64,000 nucleotides of DNA from VXYL01 sp965243095 (GTDB lineage: Bacteria > Pseudomonadota > Gammaproteobacteria > Pseudomonadales > Azotimanducaceae), in the NCBI GenBank assembly GCA_965243095.1, contig OZ251530.1, forward strand, positions 1,302,001-1,366,000. The letters are read 5' to 3'. Below, piece by piece: positions 7,958 to 18,076 of this stretch. The notes beneath the pieces were generated by a model. The model was not told where the DNA came from. It saw only the letters and a program-made list of their open reading frames with translations, and did not search any database. The position numbers and the translations under genes are program-made. The first letter of the stretch is position 1; every line of letters begins with the position of its first letter.

Positions 7958-9595
7958 TTACCCAGCCTGCTCCAGAACCTGCTGCTTCGCCCAGCGGTAG
8001 TCCGCTTTGCCGTTGGGGCTGCGCAAAATCTCCCGCAGAAACACAAACCCCTTGGGCAGCTTGTAGCGGGCGATGTGCTTGGCACATTCGGCCAGCAGCG
8101 CCTCTTCGTTCGCCGTTCGCCCTTCCTTCAGTTGCACGATGGCCACCACTTCGCTGCCCCAACGCTCCGAAGGCCGCCCGGCCACGACCGCATCGTACAC
8201 GTCCGCATGGTGTTTGATGGCCTGTTCCACTTCTTCCGCGAAGATCTTCTCGCCGCCAGAGTTTATTGTGACCGATTCCCGCCCGTGCAGTTCCAAGGTG
8301 TTATCCGCCAACAAGCGCACCTTGTCGCCGGGGACGGAGTAGCGCACGCCGTCCACGGTGGGAAAAGTCCTGCGCGTCTTGTCGGCGTCGCCGAGATAGC
8401 CGAGCGGGATGTTGCCGGCGCGCGCCCACCAGCCGAGCCCGTCGTGGCCGGGTTCCAGCAAAGCGGTCATGTCGTTGTTGAGCACGGCGTTGTGCGGGCT
8501 CAGCGTGAAGCGTCCGGTGGCCGTGCCGTTCTCGGCGTTGCTGGTGTGCGAGGCTTGGCCGCCGGTTTCCGAGGAGCCGGCGGTGTCGATGATGTTGATG
8601 CGCGGCAGTGCGGCGATGAGTTCCGCCTTGATCTTCGCCGTCATGATGGCGCCCCCGGTGATGACGTTGCGCAGCGTGGGACATTCCGCCCCGGAGGCCC
8701 GCAGCGCGTCCACCAGCGGCCGCCCGAAGGCGTCGCCCACCAGCAGCAGGTTGTTGACGCCTTCGCGCTCGATGATCTCCACGGCGCCGGCGGCGTCGAA
8801 GCGCCGCACCTCGTCTTGAATCACCACCGTGCTGCCGGTGTGGAACGCTTGGAACGCCGCCCAATGCCCGGCCCCGTGCATGAACGGCGGCGCCGGCAGC
8901 GTCTTGCGGTGGCTGGCCGTGGCGCGCGTGACGTATCCCGCCAAGCTGTCGATGACCGTGCCGTCCGTGCGGCGCGCGCCGAGGCTGGCGATGAGGATGT
9001 CCTTGTGCTTCCACAGCACGCCCTTCGGCATGCCCGTGGTGCCGCCGGTGTAGATGATGTACAGGTCGTCCGGGTGCCACTCCGCATCCGGCTGCGCCGG
9101 GTCCGCCTCGGCAAGGGCTTGCTCGAACGGCACCGCGCCTGCCAGCAGCGGCCGGTCGTCGTCCTGCACTTGCAGCAGCAGCCGCAGCGTCGGCACTTGG
9201 GCGCGGATGGCCTGCACGTGCTCCGCCAACGAGCTGTGGAACACCAACGCCTTGGCCGCGGCGTCGTTCAGCAGATAGACCAGCTCCTCATCCACATAGC
9301 GGTAGTTCACGTTGAACGGCACCACCCGCGCCTTGTACGCGCCCAGCATGGCTTCCAGGTACTCGTTGCCGTTGTAGAGATAGATGCCCAGATGGTCTTG
9401 GCCGGATTGCCAATCCTCCAGCGCCGCCCGCTCGGTGTGCAAACCCAACCCTTGCGCCGCCAGATGGTTGGCGAACCGGCGCGTGCGCTCGGTGAGTTCG
9501 CGGTAGGTGAAGCGGCGCTCGCGAAACACGATGGCCTCGCGCTCCGGCACCGCCGCGGCGATGGCTTCGTTCACCGTGGCCAGATTGAAGTACAC
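7958..9595 (-). CDS. Acyl-CoA synthetase (AMP-forming, FadD-like)
   Basis: 545 residues of the ANL adenylate-forming superfamily. The P-loop motif YTGGTTGMPKG, the DTAGSSETGG (A5) region and the ESVTINSGGEKIF hinge (A8) are present, as is the C-terminal lysine segment SPNGKADYRWAKQ. It activates a carboxylic acid as acyl-CoA; chain length or ring substrate cannot be told. Start is GTG 9595 preceded by AAAGGA. The DUF6491-like gene follows. Repeat copy B lies upstream. Confidence 0.9.
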   Translation of the reverse strand: MYFNLATVNEAIAAAVPEREAIVFRERRFTYRELTERTRRFANHLAAQGLGLHTERAALEDWQSGQDHLGIYLYNGNEYLEAMLGAYKARVVPFNVNYRYVDEELVYLLNDAAAKALVFHSSLAEHVQAIRAQVPTLRLLLQVQDDDRPLLAGAVPFEQALAEADPAQPDAEWHPDDLYIIYTGGTTGMPKGVLWKHKDILIASLGARRTDGTVIDSLAGYVTRATASHRKTLPAPPFMHGAGHWAAFQAFHTGSTVVIQDEVRRFDAAGAVEIIEREGVNNLLLVGDAFGRPLVDALRASGAECPTLRNVITGGAIMTAKIKAELIAALPRINIIDTAGSSETGGQASHTSNAENGTATGRFTLSPHNAVLNNDMTALLEPGHDGLGWWARAGNIPLGYLGDADKTRRTFPTVDGVRYSVPGDKVRLLADNTLELHGRESVTINSGGEKIFAEEVEQAIKHHADVYDAVVAGRPSERWGSEVVAIVQLKEGRTANEEALLAECAKHIARYKLPKGFVFLREILRSPNGKADYRWAKQQVLEQAG

Positions 9596-9690
9596 GGATG
9601 TCCTTTACGGCGTGCGGCAAGCGCACCAACGCACGCAAGTAACGCGCAACCCCGCCAGCGAGTCAAGATGGAGATCAGCAAGACGTCCTA

Positions 9691-9797
9691 GGAGCGCGGG
9701 CGTCTCGCCCGCACAAGGTGAACGCCCCGTGAAGGAAAATGCGGGCGAGACGCCCGCGCTCCCAGGACGTCGCGGCTCTTGCCACCAAATGTCCCAC
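9691..9797 (+). repeat. Dispersed palindromic repeat, copy B
   Basis: Left arm 9691-9712, a 28-base spacer containing the small imperfect palindrome GGTGAA..CCCGTGAA, right arm 9741-9763, then the conserved tail GCCACCAAATGTCCCAC at 9781-9797. Arms and tail match copies A, C and D almost exactly. It lies between the start of the acyl-CoA synthetase gene and the end of the metallopeptidase gene. Confidence 0.9.
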
Positions 9798-9837
9798 ACC
9801 CCGATCAGCAGCGGGCGATTGGCAGCGTGTGCCCGGA

Positions 9838-12800
9838 TCAATCCCGCCGCATGGGAGAAGTCGAGAGGTTGCTTATCCGGCCGTCCGCGCCGCGCAACAG
9901 GTTCATCACTTGAATCGGCGCATCGGCCGCAACCGCCAGCCGCCACTTGCCGTCGCCGTCGCCGAGGGCGCCGCCGAGCATCGTCCCGCCTTCTTCGAGT
10001 TGCCGCGCAGTGACGGTGCGGGCCTCTTGCGCCGCCAGCGCTAAGGAGACCACGCCCCCCGGAGCGGCTTGGCCACGGTCGTCCGTGCCGGTGATGGTGA
10101 TGGCGGCGCCTTCGTCGCCAAGATTGACCAGCCGCAACTCGCTCGCCGGATCGTGGCTGCTCGCCGGCTCGAAAATCGGCACCCGATGCGTACCCCTCAC
10201 GGCAGGCACCACGTCGTGCAGGCCCGCGAGCAATCCGTTCGGGCCGCGCGCATACGCCAGCGGCTGGATGTCGAGGTCGGTGGCGAAGCGCAGGCGCCAA
10301 TCGCCCACGCCAGCGCCGACCATGCCGGCGAGGCCTTTGGCGGTATTGCCCTGTTCCAAGTCGATGGAGTTGAAATGCGCCGCGGCGCGGGCGCCCAGCG
10401 TGAACGCCAGCGGCCCGAAACGCCGCCCGGCGTCGTCCGTGGCGTGGACGACCACCTCGCCATCCACATCGGAGGAATTGAGGATGCGCGCGAATCCCTG
10501 CATGCCGTGGTGATTGCCGGCAAGAAGCAGCGGCAGCCCATCGTTCGCCGCCGCGTATGTGGAGACGTTGGTGAGCTTGCCATCAATGCCCTCAACCAAG
10601 GCCATCGCCACCACCGGATGCGTGGCCGAAACCGTCAGCCGCCACTTGCCCGCGCCATCGCCGAGACGCCCGCGCAACGCCGCGTCACCGGTTTCCAGCT
10701 GCTCCGCCGTGAGCAAACGGGCAGTGCCCGCCGGCAAGGTGAGCGTCACCGCGCCGCCGGGGGCTTCAACGCCGCCGTCGTCAATGGCCGCGATGGTCAC
10801 TTCCGCGTCTTCGGCGCCATCATTGATCAAGCGAAGCCGACTCGCCTGCGCGCGGTTGCTGGCCGGATTGAACAGCGGCACCTCGTGGCGCAAGCCGTTC
10901 GCCGGCACCGTGTCGTGCATGGCCGTAAGGAAACCGTCCTGCATGTACGCGTAGGCCAGCGGTTCGACATCCAAGGCCGTGCCGAGCCGCAAACGCCAGT
11001 CGCCCGCGCCGACGCCGATGCCGGCGGAAAGCCCCTTGGCCGGATTGCCCATCTCCAAGTCGTGCGCGTCGAGATGCGCGGCGTGACCGGCGGCCAAAGC
11101 GAGGACAACCGGGCCGCGCTCCTCGGCCGAGTCGTCAACGGCGCGGATCTCCACGGTTCCGGGTTCAGCCGAGTGGTTGACGAGGCGCAGCAGACCCAGC
11201 CGCGTCGGTGCTTGCCGGGCCGAGAGCAGGAGAGGCACAACATGCCGCCCGGCCACGGGCGCGGTTGACGTCAAGCTCACCCGCAGGGCGTAGGGGCCAG
11301 TCGCGTCACGCCAGCCGCGCACGGTCACGAAGTACACGCCCGAAGGAACCCATCGCTCCAGTCGAAAGTTGAGCCCGTCGCCGCCGTTGTCGTCCTCGGC
11401 CGTCCACGCGCCATCCTCGGCCGCAAGACGCCCCACCGTGTCCGTCTCGCCCGTGGTTTCCACACGCAGCACGCCCTCCACCGGCACGTCGATGCGGAAC
11501 ACGTCCCGGTCGCTCCGGTCGTGCAGCTCACCGCCGGTGTTGGCACCCAAGCCGATCAGGCTGGCGGCGTCCGGCGTGTCGCCGTGGTCGTCCTGCGTGG
11601 GTGGCGGTCGCGGCGCCCAAGACGCCTCCAAGGTGTAGGTGCCCGTGGTCGGCCCTTCCCCGCCGCGCACTTGCACATAGTACGGGCCTCCTGAAACGCC
11701 TGATTCAATGGCGAAGTTGCCGCCCTCGCCGCTGTCGTTGTCTTCACGGAACGGGTTGAGCCAACCGCCCCACTTGCTCGAACCGTACAAGGAACCACGA
11801 GTGTCCGTGTCGCCGCTTGTCCACACGCGCAGGATGCCGGGCGGCGGATCCACGCGGAAAAAGTCCGCGTCGCCAGCCTGTTCGAGTTCGCCAACGAGCG
11901 TGAAAGGTACGGCCAGCGTCGTGGCTGTGCCGTGCGTGTCGCCATGGTCGTCCGTTGCATCGGGAGTGAACGAAACGTGCAACTGGTAGGCATGGTAGGG
12001 CTCCGTTGGCAGGATTCCGGACAATCTGCGTTCATTTCGCACGGCAACGAAGTAGCCGCCGGCGGGCAGTTTCGCGGCACGGATGTGGCCATCGGCGTTC
12101 GGCACCGCGATGAGACCGCCGCCTCGTTGCACCAACCTGCTGGAGTGGAACCATTTTCCCTCTATGTCCACCGCAAGTGTGCCGGGTTCCGGCAATGTCG
12201 CACGGAAATAATCCTCGTCGTAGGGCGCATCGATCAATCCCTTGGTGGTGGAAGGCAAGGCGATCGCGGTTGCGTCTGGCTCGGCATCGCCGTGGTCGTC
12301 GGGCATCGGCTCGAAGGAAACATGGAGGTCGTACGATCCGGTCGTGGCGCTTTGGAAACCGCGTACTTCCACTGCGTAAGGACCGCTGCCCAAGGTCTCT
12401 TTGATGAGGAAGTTGCGGCCGGCGCCGCTGTCGTCGTCGGTGACTTGGTCGTAGCTGTAGGCGTTCCCCTCCACGCCGCGCAAGCTGGCGTGCGTGTCCG
12501 TGTTGCCGGATGTCCGCACGCGCAGCGTGCCGAGCGAGGGGAGGTTGAAACGAAAAGCGTCCACATCCAGCGCGGATTCCAATGCGCCGGCGGTGGCCGA
12601 CGCCAAGGCCACCGTGGTTGCGGTGGCCAAGGTGTCGCCGTGGTCGTCGTCGCGGCCGTCCGGACCGAACCAGACGTTCAACGTGTAGAAACCCGTTGCG
12701 GAATTCGAGTGGCTGATTCCGGCCGCCCGAGGGGCGAAGCCGCGCACTTCCACCAAATAGGCACCGGCCGGCAGCTCGGTCTCGATGCGGAAGTTCCGAT

Positions 12801-14760
12801 TGCCGGGGCCATCGTCGTTCTCCAGCACGGCGCGACCGTCCAGCCAAGCGAGCTTGCCGTAGGTGTCCACGCTGCCGGTGGTTTCCACGCGCACCGTCGC
12901 CGCCGCGTCCAAGTCGATGCGGAAGTAGTCCACGTCGTCCACGCCAAGCACACCGTCCGTGGCCGACGGCGCCGCTACGCGGGTGGCCTCTTGCGGCGAA
13001 TCCCCGTGGTCGTCAACGCGCAGCCAATCCAAAGACACACGTAGGCGGTAAGGGCCTTGCGCTCCCTCGTGCCCGCGCACGGCGACCAAGTAGTTGCCGG
13101 CTTTGACGCGCTGTTCGATGCGGAAGTTGGCGTCTTGCCCGCTGTCTCCATCCTGAGCCCCGGGGAAGTCTGCGCCGGCGTCGGCGCTGGTCAGCGTCCC
13201 TTGGGTATCCGTCGCGCCGGTCGTCTCCACGCGCAGCAAGCCTGTGCGCGGAACGTCAATGCGGAAAAAGTCCACATCACCCGGTTCCAGCAATCCCTGC
13301 GTGGTGGACGGAACAAGAACCGAGGTGGCGGCGTTTGCGGAGTCGCCGTGGTCCGTGGCGCCACCTCGGTCGCCTAGGCCGCGGCGAAAGTTGGCCACCA
13401 CATGGCGCACCTTGTTGAGACTGGCCACGGCGTTGGCGGGGCCGCGGGCGTCCGTGAACTCGCTGTTCTCGGCGACGCCCAACGGATCGCCACCCTTGGC
13501 GGGATAGCGTTTGTCAGGGTTGGAGAAGTAGGGGATGCGCACGCCCAAACGGTGTTGGCCAAGCCCGCACTGCTCCAAATAGGCCATGATCGTCACCCAA
13601 CACGAGTCGCGCGGCGATCCGGGATCAAAAGCGCGCTGGTTCACATAGCCGTGGCTGTACGGGAACACGCCGCCCACCGGGTTCACATGCCGATCATGGT
13701 GAAGACCCATGTTGTGCCCTATCTCGTGCGCGAGCGTGTCGTACGCCACACGTTCCACGCTAATGGTGTTGTAGGCGATTTCGGCGAAATCCTCCGACAG
13801 TTCTTGCATCTGAATGGCGAGGCCACCGAGCCTCGTCTGCATTACGACGCTGAGGATGTCCGCACCGACACGATCGCGAACGGCGTAGGCAGCGTCCCAG
13901 GCCGCGCCAAGGGCGTCCTCCCACGCTTGTTCCTCCTCCGGCGGCGGAATCCTGAGACGGTCAGCGTCCGGAATATCAGTTTGCTCGGCACCAACCAAGC
14001 TGAGGCGAAACGCCACGCCGCTTCGGGCATAGGCGTCGTTGGCGTTGGCGACGCCTAGGTCAATCAGCGCCTTGATGTTCTCGGTGCCACCAGCGTGCTT
14101 GGCCGCGGCCGCTGTCCAAAGAACGAGCAGGTCGATGACGGAGCCATCGTCCCTGTCCCCGGCATTCGCGTTTGCGGCGCTCGGTTGGGATTTCCTTCTC
14201 CGTTTGGGGGCCCAACTGGGCCAGCTAGTTGCGTTGGCCACAATCGGTTCCGCCAATGGCGGCAGCGATGCGACATCCACTTCCCGCAACACCTGCACAC
14301 CATCCACCGTGCGGATGTCGTAAAGCGCGGAAGGCGTCCACACGGTGCCGACCACCACATCGCCGTTGACCACCAGCGTGGTTGCGCCATGCGGAACCCC
14401 GGCCAGCCGACCCGAGAGCGAATACCCGCCCGAAGTCCGCCTCGTGCGCTCGATCAGCGCGTCGAACTCGGCGTCCGGCCAGAGATTGAGGCCCACTTGC
14501 GCCGGCAAGCCCTCTCGCACCCGCTCTCGAACATCGCCGAGCGTTGCCAGATCCACTTCAGCCGTGCGGTGGCGAAGTCCCGACTGCGCCATTGCGGGAA
14601 CGGACGCCGCGGGCGGCACGTCAACGAAGATCGGCGCAACCCGTTCCGCGGCGGCGACGGTGACGGTCGCACCGACGCACGCGACCAAGGCAATCGCACG
14701 CACCACATCGGCCACGGGTTGGCCCCTTGCGCCCACTTGGGCGCTGTATCTCTTGACCAC
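9838..14760 (-). CDS. Giant secreted zinc metallopeptidase with PPC and C-terminal repeats
   Basis: 1640 residues, GTG start, signal peptide ending near TVAAAE. Catalytic domain roughly 190-440 with the metzincin site HEIGHNMGLHHDRH near residue 342 (three zinc ligands plus catalytic Glu), reprolysin-like. Six PPC-type repeats follow, each opening with DHGD (about residues 470, 585, 708, 823, 939, 1057). Then come four roughly 130-residue modules in A-B-A-B order (A: LARxxxRLVN..GxWRLR..PLAY; B: GKWRL..NLST). It probably works outside the cell on proteins. The gene is single and divergent from the fumarase gene across repeat C. Confidence 0.88.
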   Translation of the reverse strand: MVKRYSAQVGARGQPVADVVRAIALVACVGATVTVAAAERVAPIFVDVPPAASVPAMAQSGLRHRTAEVDLATLGDVRERVREGLPAQVGLNLWPDAEFDALIERTRRTSGGYSLSGRLAGVPHGATTLVVNGDVVVGTVWTPSALYDIRTVDGVQVLREVDVASLPPLAEPIVANATSWPSWAPKRRRKSQPSAANANAGDRDDGSVIDLLVLWTAAAAKHAGGTENIKALIDLGVANANDAYARSGVAFRLSLVGAEQTDIPDADRLRIPPPEEEQAWEDALGAAWDAAYAVRDRVGADILSVVMQTRLGGLAIQMQELSEDFAEIAYNTISVERVAYDTLAHEIGHNMGLHHDRHVNPVGGVFPYSHGYVNQRAFDPGSPRDSCWVTIMAYLEQCGLGQHRLGVRIPYFSNPDKRYPAKGGDPLGVAENSEFTDARGPANAVASLNKVRHVVANFRRGLGDRGGATDHGDSANAATSVLVPSTTQGLLEPGDVDFFRIDVPRTGLLRVETTGATDTQGTLTSADAGADFPGAQDGDSGQDANFRIEQRVKAGNYLVAVRGHEGAQGPYRLRVSLDWLRVDDHGDSPQEATRVAAPSATDGVLGVDDVDYFRIDLDAAATVRVETTGSVDTYGKLAWLDGRAVLENDDGPGNRNFRIETELPAGAYLVEVRGFAPRAAGISHSNSATGFYTLNVWFGPDGRDDDHGDTLATATTVALASATAGALESALDVDAFRFNLPSLGTLRVRTSGNTDTHASLRGVEGNAYSYDQVTDDDSGAGRNFLIKETLGSGPYAVEVRGFQSATTGSYDLHVSFEPMPDDHGDAEPDATAIALPSTTKGLIDAPYDEDYFRATLPEPGTLAVDIEGKWFHSSRLVQRGGGLIAVPNADGHIRAAKLPAGGYFVAVRNERRLSGILPTEPYHAYQLHVSFTPDATDDHGDTHGTATTLAVPFTLVGELEQAGDADFFRVDPPPGILRVWTSGDTDTRGSLYGSSKWGGWLNPFREDNDSGEGGNFAIESGVSGGPYYVQVRGGEGPTTGTYTLEASWAPRPPPTQDDHGDTPDAASLIGLGANTGGELHDRSDRDVFRIDVPVEGVLRVETTGETDTVGRLAAEDGAWTAEDDNGGDGLNFRLERWVPSGVYFVTVRGWRDATGPYALRVSLTSTAPVAGRHVVPLLLSARQAPTRLGLLRLVNHSAEPGTVEIRAVDDSAEERGPVVLALAAGHAAHLDAHDLEMGNPAKGLSAGIGVGAGDWRLRLGTALDVEPLAYAYMQDGFLTAMHDTVPANGLRHEVPLFNPASNRAQASRLRLINDGAEDAEVTIAAIDDGGVEAPGGAVTLTLPAGTARLLTAEQLETGDAALRGRLGDGAGKWRLTVSATHPVVAMALVEGIDGKLTNVSTYAAANDGLPLLLAGNHHGMQGFARILNSSDVDGEVVVHATDDAGRRFGPLAFTLGARAAAHFNSIDLEQGNTAKGLAGMVGAGVGDWRLRFATDLDIQPLAYARGPNGLLAGLHDVVPAVRGTHRVPIFEPASSHDPASELRLVNLGDEGAAITITGTDDRGQAAPGGVVSLALAAQEARTVTARQLEEGGTMLGGALGDGDGKWRLAVAADAPIQVMNLLRGADGRISNLSTSPMRRD

Positions 14761-14826
14761 CCGAACATGCGCCTATCCGTTCATGCTTGTCAAGCGTCAA
14801 GCTACACTCCGGATGGCGACGGCCCT

Positions 14827-14935
14827 GGGAGCGCGGGCGTCTCGCCCGCAAAATGGGTGAAACCCGTGAACGCAAGTGCGGGCGAGACGCCCGCGCTCCC
14901 AGGAGGTGCCGAGCAGATGCCACCAAATGTCGCAC
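14827..14935 (+). repeat. Dispersed palindromic repeat, copy C
   Basis: Perfect 23-base arms at 14827-14849 and 14878-14900 around a 28-base spacer with its own small palindrome (GGGTGAAACCCGTGAA), then the conserved tail at 14919-14935. It lies in the divergent promoter region between the metallopeptidase and the fumarase, so it must be tolerated near promoters. Confidence 0.92.
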
Positions 14936-15008
14936 ACCCTTGCGCGCTGGCAAATCGGCCAACGGCATCCGCGTAGGCTAAGATGCCGCCTCGTTGAACG
15001 GAGCGCCC

Positions 15009-16526
15009 ATGACGGTCATTCGCCAAGAGGATTTGACGCAGAGCGTGGCGGACGCGCTGCAATACATCTCCTACTACCACCCGCCGGACTTCATCCGCGC
15101 CATGGCCGCGGCGCACGAGCGCGAGGAGTCGCCGGCGGCGCAGGCGGCGCTGGCGCAGGTGCTGGCCAATTCGCGGCTGTGCGCGCTCGGCAAGCGGCCC
15201 ATCTGCCAGGACACCGGCATCGTCATCGCGTTCTTGAACGTGGGCATGGAGGTGGCGTGGCAGGGCGACTTGGCGGTGGAGGAGATGGTCAACGAAGGTG
15301 TGCGCCGCGCCTACACGTTCGCGCCCAACGTGCTGCGCGGCTCCGTGCTGGCGGACCCGGACGGCGCCCGCGCCAACACCCGCGACAACACGCCGGCGGT
15401 GATTCACACGCGCATCGTGCGCGGCGACAAGCTGGAGGTGGAAGTGGCGGCCAAAGGCGGCGGCAGCGAGGCGAAGGCCATGTTCGCCATGCTGAACCCC
15501 TCGGACTCGGTGGTGGATTGGATTGTGGACGCGGTGCCGCGGATGGGCGCCGGCTGGTGCCCGCCCGGCATCCTCGGCGTCGGCATCGGCGGCTCGCCGG
15601 AGAAGGCGATGCTGCTGGCGAAAGAGGCCATGATGCAGCCCATCGACATCCACGAGCTGAAAGAGCGCGGCGCACGGGGTCGCGCCGAAGAACTGCGCTT
15701 GGAGTTGTTCGAGCGCATCAACGCGCTCGGCATCGGGGCGCAAGGGCTGGGCGGCCTCACCACCGTGCTCGACGTGAAGGTGCTGGAGTATCCCACGCAC
15801 GCGGCCAACAAGCCGGTGGCGGTGATTCCCAACTGCACCGCCACGCGGCATGTGTCCTTCACCTTGGACGGCAGCGGCCCGGCCACGTTCGCGCCGCCGG
15901 ATCTAAGCGACTGGCCGGATGTGGCGTTCTCCCCGGGGGAAGACGTGCGCCGGGTGGATTTGGACGCCGTCACCCGCGAGCAAGCGGCGTCTTGGCGCGC
16001 CGGCGAGACGCTGCTGGCGTCCGGGCGTTTGCTCACCGGGCGCGACGCGGCGCACAAGCGTTTGCTGGACATGCTGGAGCGCGGCGAATCGCCGCCGGTG
16101 GATTTGGCCAACAGGTTCATCTACTACGTTGGCCCGGTGGATCCGGTGCCGGGCGAAGTGATTGGCCCGGCCGGCCCCACCACCGCCACGCGCATGGACA
16201 AGTTCACGCGCCCGCTGCTGGAACGCACCGGCCTGCTCGGCATGATCGGTAAGGCCGAACGCGGGCCGGCGGCGGTGGCGGCCATCCGCGATCACGGCGC
16301 GGTGTCACTCATCGCGGTGGGAGGCGCTGCCTACCTGATCGCCAAATCGATCACCAAGTCGCGGTTGGTGGCGTTCGAGGATCTGGGCATGGAAGCCATC
16401 TACGAATTCGAGGTGAAGGACATGCCGGTGACGGTGGCCGTGGACGCGCGCGGCGAATCGGTACACGCCACCGGCCCGCGCGCTTGGGCACGGCCGGCGG
16501 CGCAGATTCCCGCGGTGCAGGCGTAG
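15009..16526 (+). CDS. Fumarate hydratase, class I (iron-sulfur)
   Basis: 505 residues from ATG 15009, chosen over the in-frame TTG at 14994 because GGAG lies just before it. Catalyses fumarate to malate in the TCA cycle. It contains both halves of class I fumarase in one chain: the N-terminal alpha domain with the three cluster cysteines Cys66 (RPICQDTG), Cys184 (GWCPPG) and Cys276 (IPNCTATRH), and the C-terminal beta domain with GPAGPTTATRMD and GMIGKAERG. As a [4Fe-4S] hydro-lyase it is expected to be oxygen sensitive. gltX follows 16 bases downstream, probably cotranscribed. Tartrate dehydratase paralogues share the fold. Confidence 0.92.
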   Translation: MTVIRQEDLTQSVADALQYISYYHPPDFIRAMAAAHEREESPAAQAALAQVLANSRLCALGKRPICQDTGIVIAFLNVGMEVAWQGDLAVEEMVNEGVRRAYTFAPNVLRGSVLADPDGARANTRDNTPAVIHTRIVRGDKLEVEVAAKGGGSEAKAMFAMLNPSDSVVDWIVDAVPRMGAGWCPPGILGVGIGGSPEKAMLLAKEAMMQPIDIHELKERGARGRAEELRLELFERINALGIGAQGLGGLTTVLDVKVLEYPTHAANKPVAVIPNCTATRHVSFTLDGSGPATFAPPDLSDWPDVAFSPGEDVRRVDLDAVTREQAASWRAGETLLASGRLLTGRDAAHKRLLDMLERGESPPVDLANRFIYYVGPVDPVPGEVIGPAGPTTATRMDKFTRPLLERTGLLGMIGKAERGPAAVAAIRDHGAVSLIAVGGAAYLIAKSITKSRLVAFEDLGMEAIYEFEVKDMPVTVAVDARGESVHATGPRAWARPAAQIPAVQA

Positions 16527-16542
16527 AGGCGCCCGGCGAAAC

Positions 16543-18027
16543 ATGACCATCCGCACTCGCATCGCGCCCAGCCCCACCGGCGAGCCGCACGTCGGCACGG
16601 CGTATGTGGCGCTGTTCAACCAAGTGTTCGCCAAGAGCCGCGGCGGCCAATTCGTGCTGCGCGTGGAAGACACCGATCAGGCGCGCAGCATCGAAGGGGC
16701 GGAGCAGGCCATCTTGGATGCGTTGCGTTGGGCCGGCATCGCGTGGGACGAAGGCCCGGATGTTGGCGGTTCGTTTGGCCCCTACCGGCAAAGCGACCGG
16801 CTGGCGATCTATCGCCAACACGTTGATGAACTGCTGGCGTCCGGCACCGCCTTCCGCTGTTTCTGCTCCGCCGAACGACTGGATGAGATGCGGCGCGAAC
16901 AACAGGCCAAGGGTGAGACGCCGCGCTACGACGGCCGATGCCTCGCGTTGCCAAACGAAACGGCGCGCTCCCGTGCCGAGGCCGGCGAGCCCCACGTTGT
17001 GCGCTTGGCGGTGCCGAGCGAGGGCGAGTGCCGCTTCGCCGATGGCTTGCGCGGCGACATCGAGATTCCCTGGCGGCAGGTGGACATGCAGGTGCTGCTG
17101 AAATCCGACGGCTTCCCCACCTACCACCTCGCCGTGGTGGTGGACGACCACCTCATGCGGATCAGCCATGTGCTGCGCGGCGAAGAGTGGTTGAGCTCCA
17201 TGCCGAAACACCTCCTGCTGTACAAGGCGTTCGGTTGGGAGATGCCCGTCCACTACCACCTGCCGCTGCTGCGCAACCCGGACGGCAGCAAACTCTCGAA
17301 ACGCCGCAACCCAACCGGGCTGGACTATTACCGCCGCGCCGGCTACCTGCCCGAGGCGTTGCTCAACTACCTCGCCCGCATGGGCTGGTCCATGCCGGAC
17401 GAGCGCGAGGTGTTCGGCATCGACGAGATGACCGCCCAGTTCGACATCAACCGCGTGTCGACTAGCGGCCCGGTGTTCGACGCCACCAAACTCGACTGGC
17501 TGAACGGGCAATACATCCGCGCCTTGCCGGTTGATGAGTTCATGGATCGGGTACAGGCGTGGGCGCTGAACCGCGACAACTTGGAACCCCTAGCGCCGCT
17601 CTTGCAACAACGCGCTCAGCGTTTCATCGATCTGCTGCCACAGGTGGACTACCTGCTCGGCGACCGACCGCCTTTGCAAGCCGAGGACTTCGCCCACAAA
17701 ACGCTTTCCGCCGAAGACTGCCGGCGGATTCTGGATCACGTCGGCCGCCGCTTGGAAGAAGTGTACGACTGGCACCGCGACGCCCTCTACAACGCCTTGA
17801 AGAGCCTCGCCGACGCCATGCAACTCAAACTCCGCGATCTGCTCGCGCCGCTTTTCGTCGCCCTCGCCGGCCGCCCGGTGGCGCTGCCCATCTTCGACTC
17901 CCTCGCCTACCTCGGCCGCGACCTCTCCCGCGCCCGCTTGCGCAGCGCGCTCGCGGCGTTGGGCGGCGTCAGCAAGAAGGAGGGAAAGCGCTTGGAGAAA
18001 GCGTACCGAGCGCTTGGCGGGGGTTGA
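16543..18027 (+). CDS. gltX: Glutamate--tRNA ligase
   Basis: 494 residues of class I aminoacyl-tRNA synthetase. HIGH-type motif PHVGT (15-19) follows RIAPSPTG, and the KMSKS-type motif KLSKR is at 250-254. The Rossmann core, connective domain (FCSAERLDEMR, YDGRCL) and C-terminal anticodon-binding helices are complete. The zinc-site cysteines of the E. coli enzyme are only partly present. It charges tRNA-Glu with glutamate in the cytoplasm. Length is normal for the family, so I read it as the housekeeping enzyme. Confidence 0.95.
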   Translation: MTIRTRIAPSPTGEPHVGTAYVALFNQVFAKSRGGQFVLRVEDTDQARSIEGAEQAILDALRWAGIAWDEGPDVGGSFGPYRQSDRLAIYRQHVDELLASGTAFRCFCSAERLDEMRREQQAKGETPRYDGRCLALPNETARSRAEAGEPHVVRLAVPSEGECRFADGLRGDIEIPWRQVDMQVLLKSDGFPTYHLAVVVDDHLMRISHVLRGEEWLSSMPKHLLLYKAFGWEMPVHYHLPLLRNPDGSKLSKRRNPTGLDYYRRAGYLPEALLNYLARMGWSMPDEREVFGIDEMTAQFDINRVSTSGPVFDATKLDWLNGQYIRALPVDEFMDRVQAWALNRDNLEPLAPLLQQRAQRFIDLLPQVDYLLGDRPPLQAEDFAHKTLSAEDCRRILDHVGRRLEEVYDWHRDALYNALKSLADAMQLKLRDLLAPLFVALAGRPVALPIFDSLAYLGRDLSRARLRSALAALGGVSKKEGKRLEKAYRALGGG

Positions 18028-18076
18028 TCTCATTGGAGTATGATGCGTGCACATTAGGCAAGTGAAGCGAGGCGTC

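Noticed and set aside
7436..9691. 751-codon open frame on the plus strand
   Set aside because: Antisense to the acyl-CoA synthetase with AMP-binding motifs; no own features.
14827..14935. Possible CRISPR or tRNA-like hairpin
   Set aside because: Only two arms with one spacer, and the same unit occurs at distant sites; it is a dispersed palindromic repeat.
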